From contig NW_019775458.1 in assembly GCF_001039355.2 (NCBI RefSeq), positions 939,872-1,003,871 of the forward strand: a stretch of DNA of 64,000 nt, given 5' to 3'. The position numbers were made by a program, and so were the translations under genes. The DNA is from Lingula anatina. Lineage: Eukaryota > Brachiopoda > Lingulata > Lingulida > Lingulidae. How positions within the stretch are numbered: the stretch's first letter is position 1; each line of letters begins with the position of its first letter. The notes under the pieces were generated by a model. The model ran no database searches. It had not been told where the DNA came from and saw only the letters and a program-made list of their open reading frames with translations. Below, one piece after another: positions 63,951-64,000 of this stretch.

Positions 63951-64000
63951 CTGTAAAATAAAAACGTCAAATTGAAATAGACTGAAATATGCCTGAATGC

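Noticed and set aside
1-64000. CRISPR arrays, bacterial operons, rRNA or tRNA genes
   Set aside because: No spaced repeat array or operon structure is present. No tRNA or rRNA was recognised by eye, though a covariance search was not possible.

Overview
This is a stretch of an animal nuclear genome: AT-rich, with many short GT-AG exons, microsatellites, short inverted-repeat elements, and Tc1/mariner and RTE-type retrotransposon remnants. The gene content (chitin-binding and von Willebrand D secreted proteins, an M1 aminopeptidase, an ANKIB1-type RBR ligase) points to a lophotrochozoan, most likely a bivalve mollusc. The species cannot be fixed from the sequence alone.

Layout. The left edge (100-2850, +) holds the last six exons in view of an M1 aminopeptidase of the aminopeptidase N type. 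The right edge (59250-64000, -) holds the 3' part of an ANKIB1-like ubiquitin ligase: the end of the Ariadne region, three ubiquitin-interacting motifs and a long acidic or Ser-rich tail. Between them, 7.4-55.2 kb is a lineage-type cluster built from two cysteine-rich families. Family 1 has four copies: A (-, 7451-13262), B (-, 18141-24237), C (+, 36456-40445) and D (+, 46226-51061). They encode secreted proteins of about 530-550 residues with the order signal peptide, peritrophin-type chitin-binding domain, one VWD, C8, TIL and a short Cys-rich tail. All intact copies keep a GDPH site at the start of VWD and an RRKR furin-type site between VWD and C8. Family 2 also has four copies, all on the minus strand: E1 (27596-29534), E2 (32336-33445), E3 (42639-43941) and E4 (53906-55219). 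They encode membrane proteins of about 150 residues with two Cys-rich ectodomain repeats, one membrane span, a run of Cys after it, and a very short tail carrying a YxxPhi-like motif.

How it arose. A and B lie in two direct duplicons (about 3.17-15.05 and 15.05-26.02 kb). Their junction falls in a copy of the aminopeptidase 3' flank. C+E3 and D+E4 form a second pair of direct duplicons (about 35.2-44.8 and 44.95-56.07 kb). Each begins at the same Tc1-like transposase fragment, and a single N sits at the second junction. C has lost the two exons for the first half of VWD and carries a piece of paralogous 3' flank in their place, so it is a broken or shortened copy.

Working together. Both families are extracellular or cell-surface and disulfide-rich, they have been duplicated together, and the four family 1 genes share one TATA promoter block. 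A role in a chitin-containing or mucus-like matrix is an inference from domains only. All exon boundaries were read by eye from splice signals, reading phase and paralogue comparison. None is backed by transcript data.
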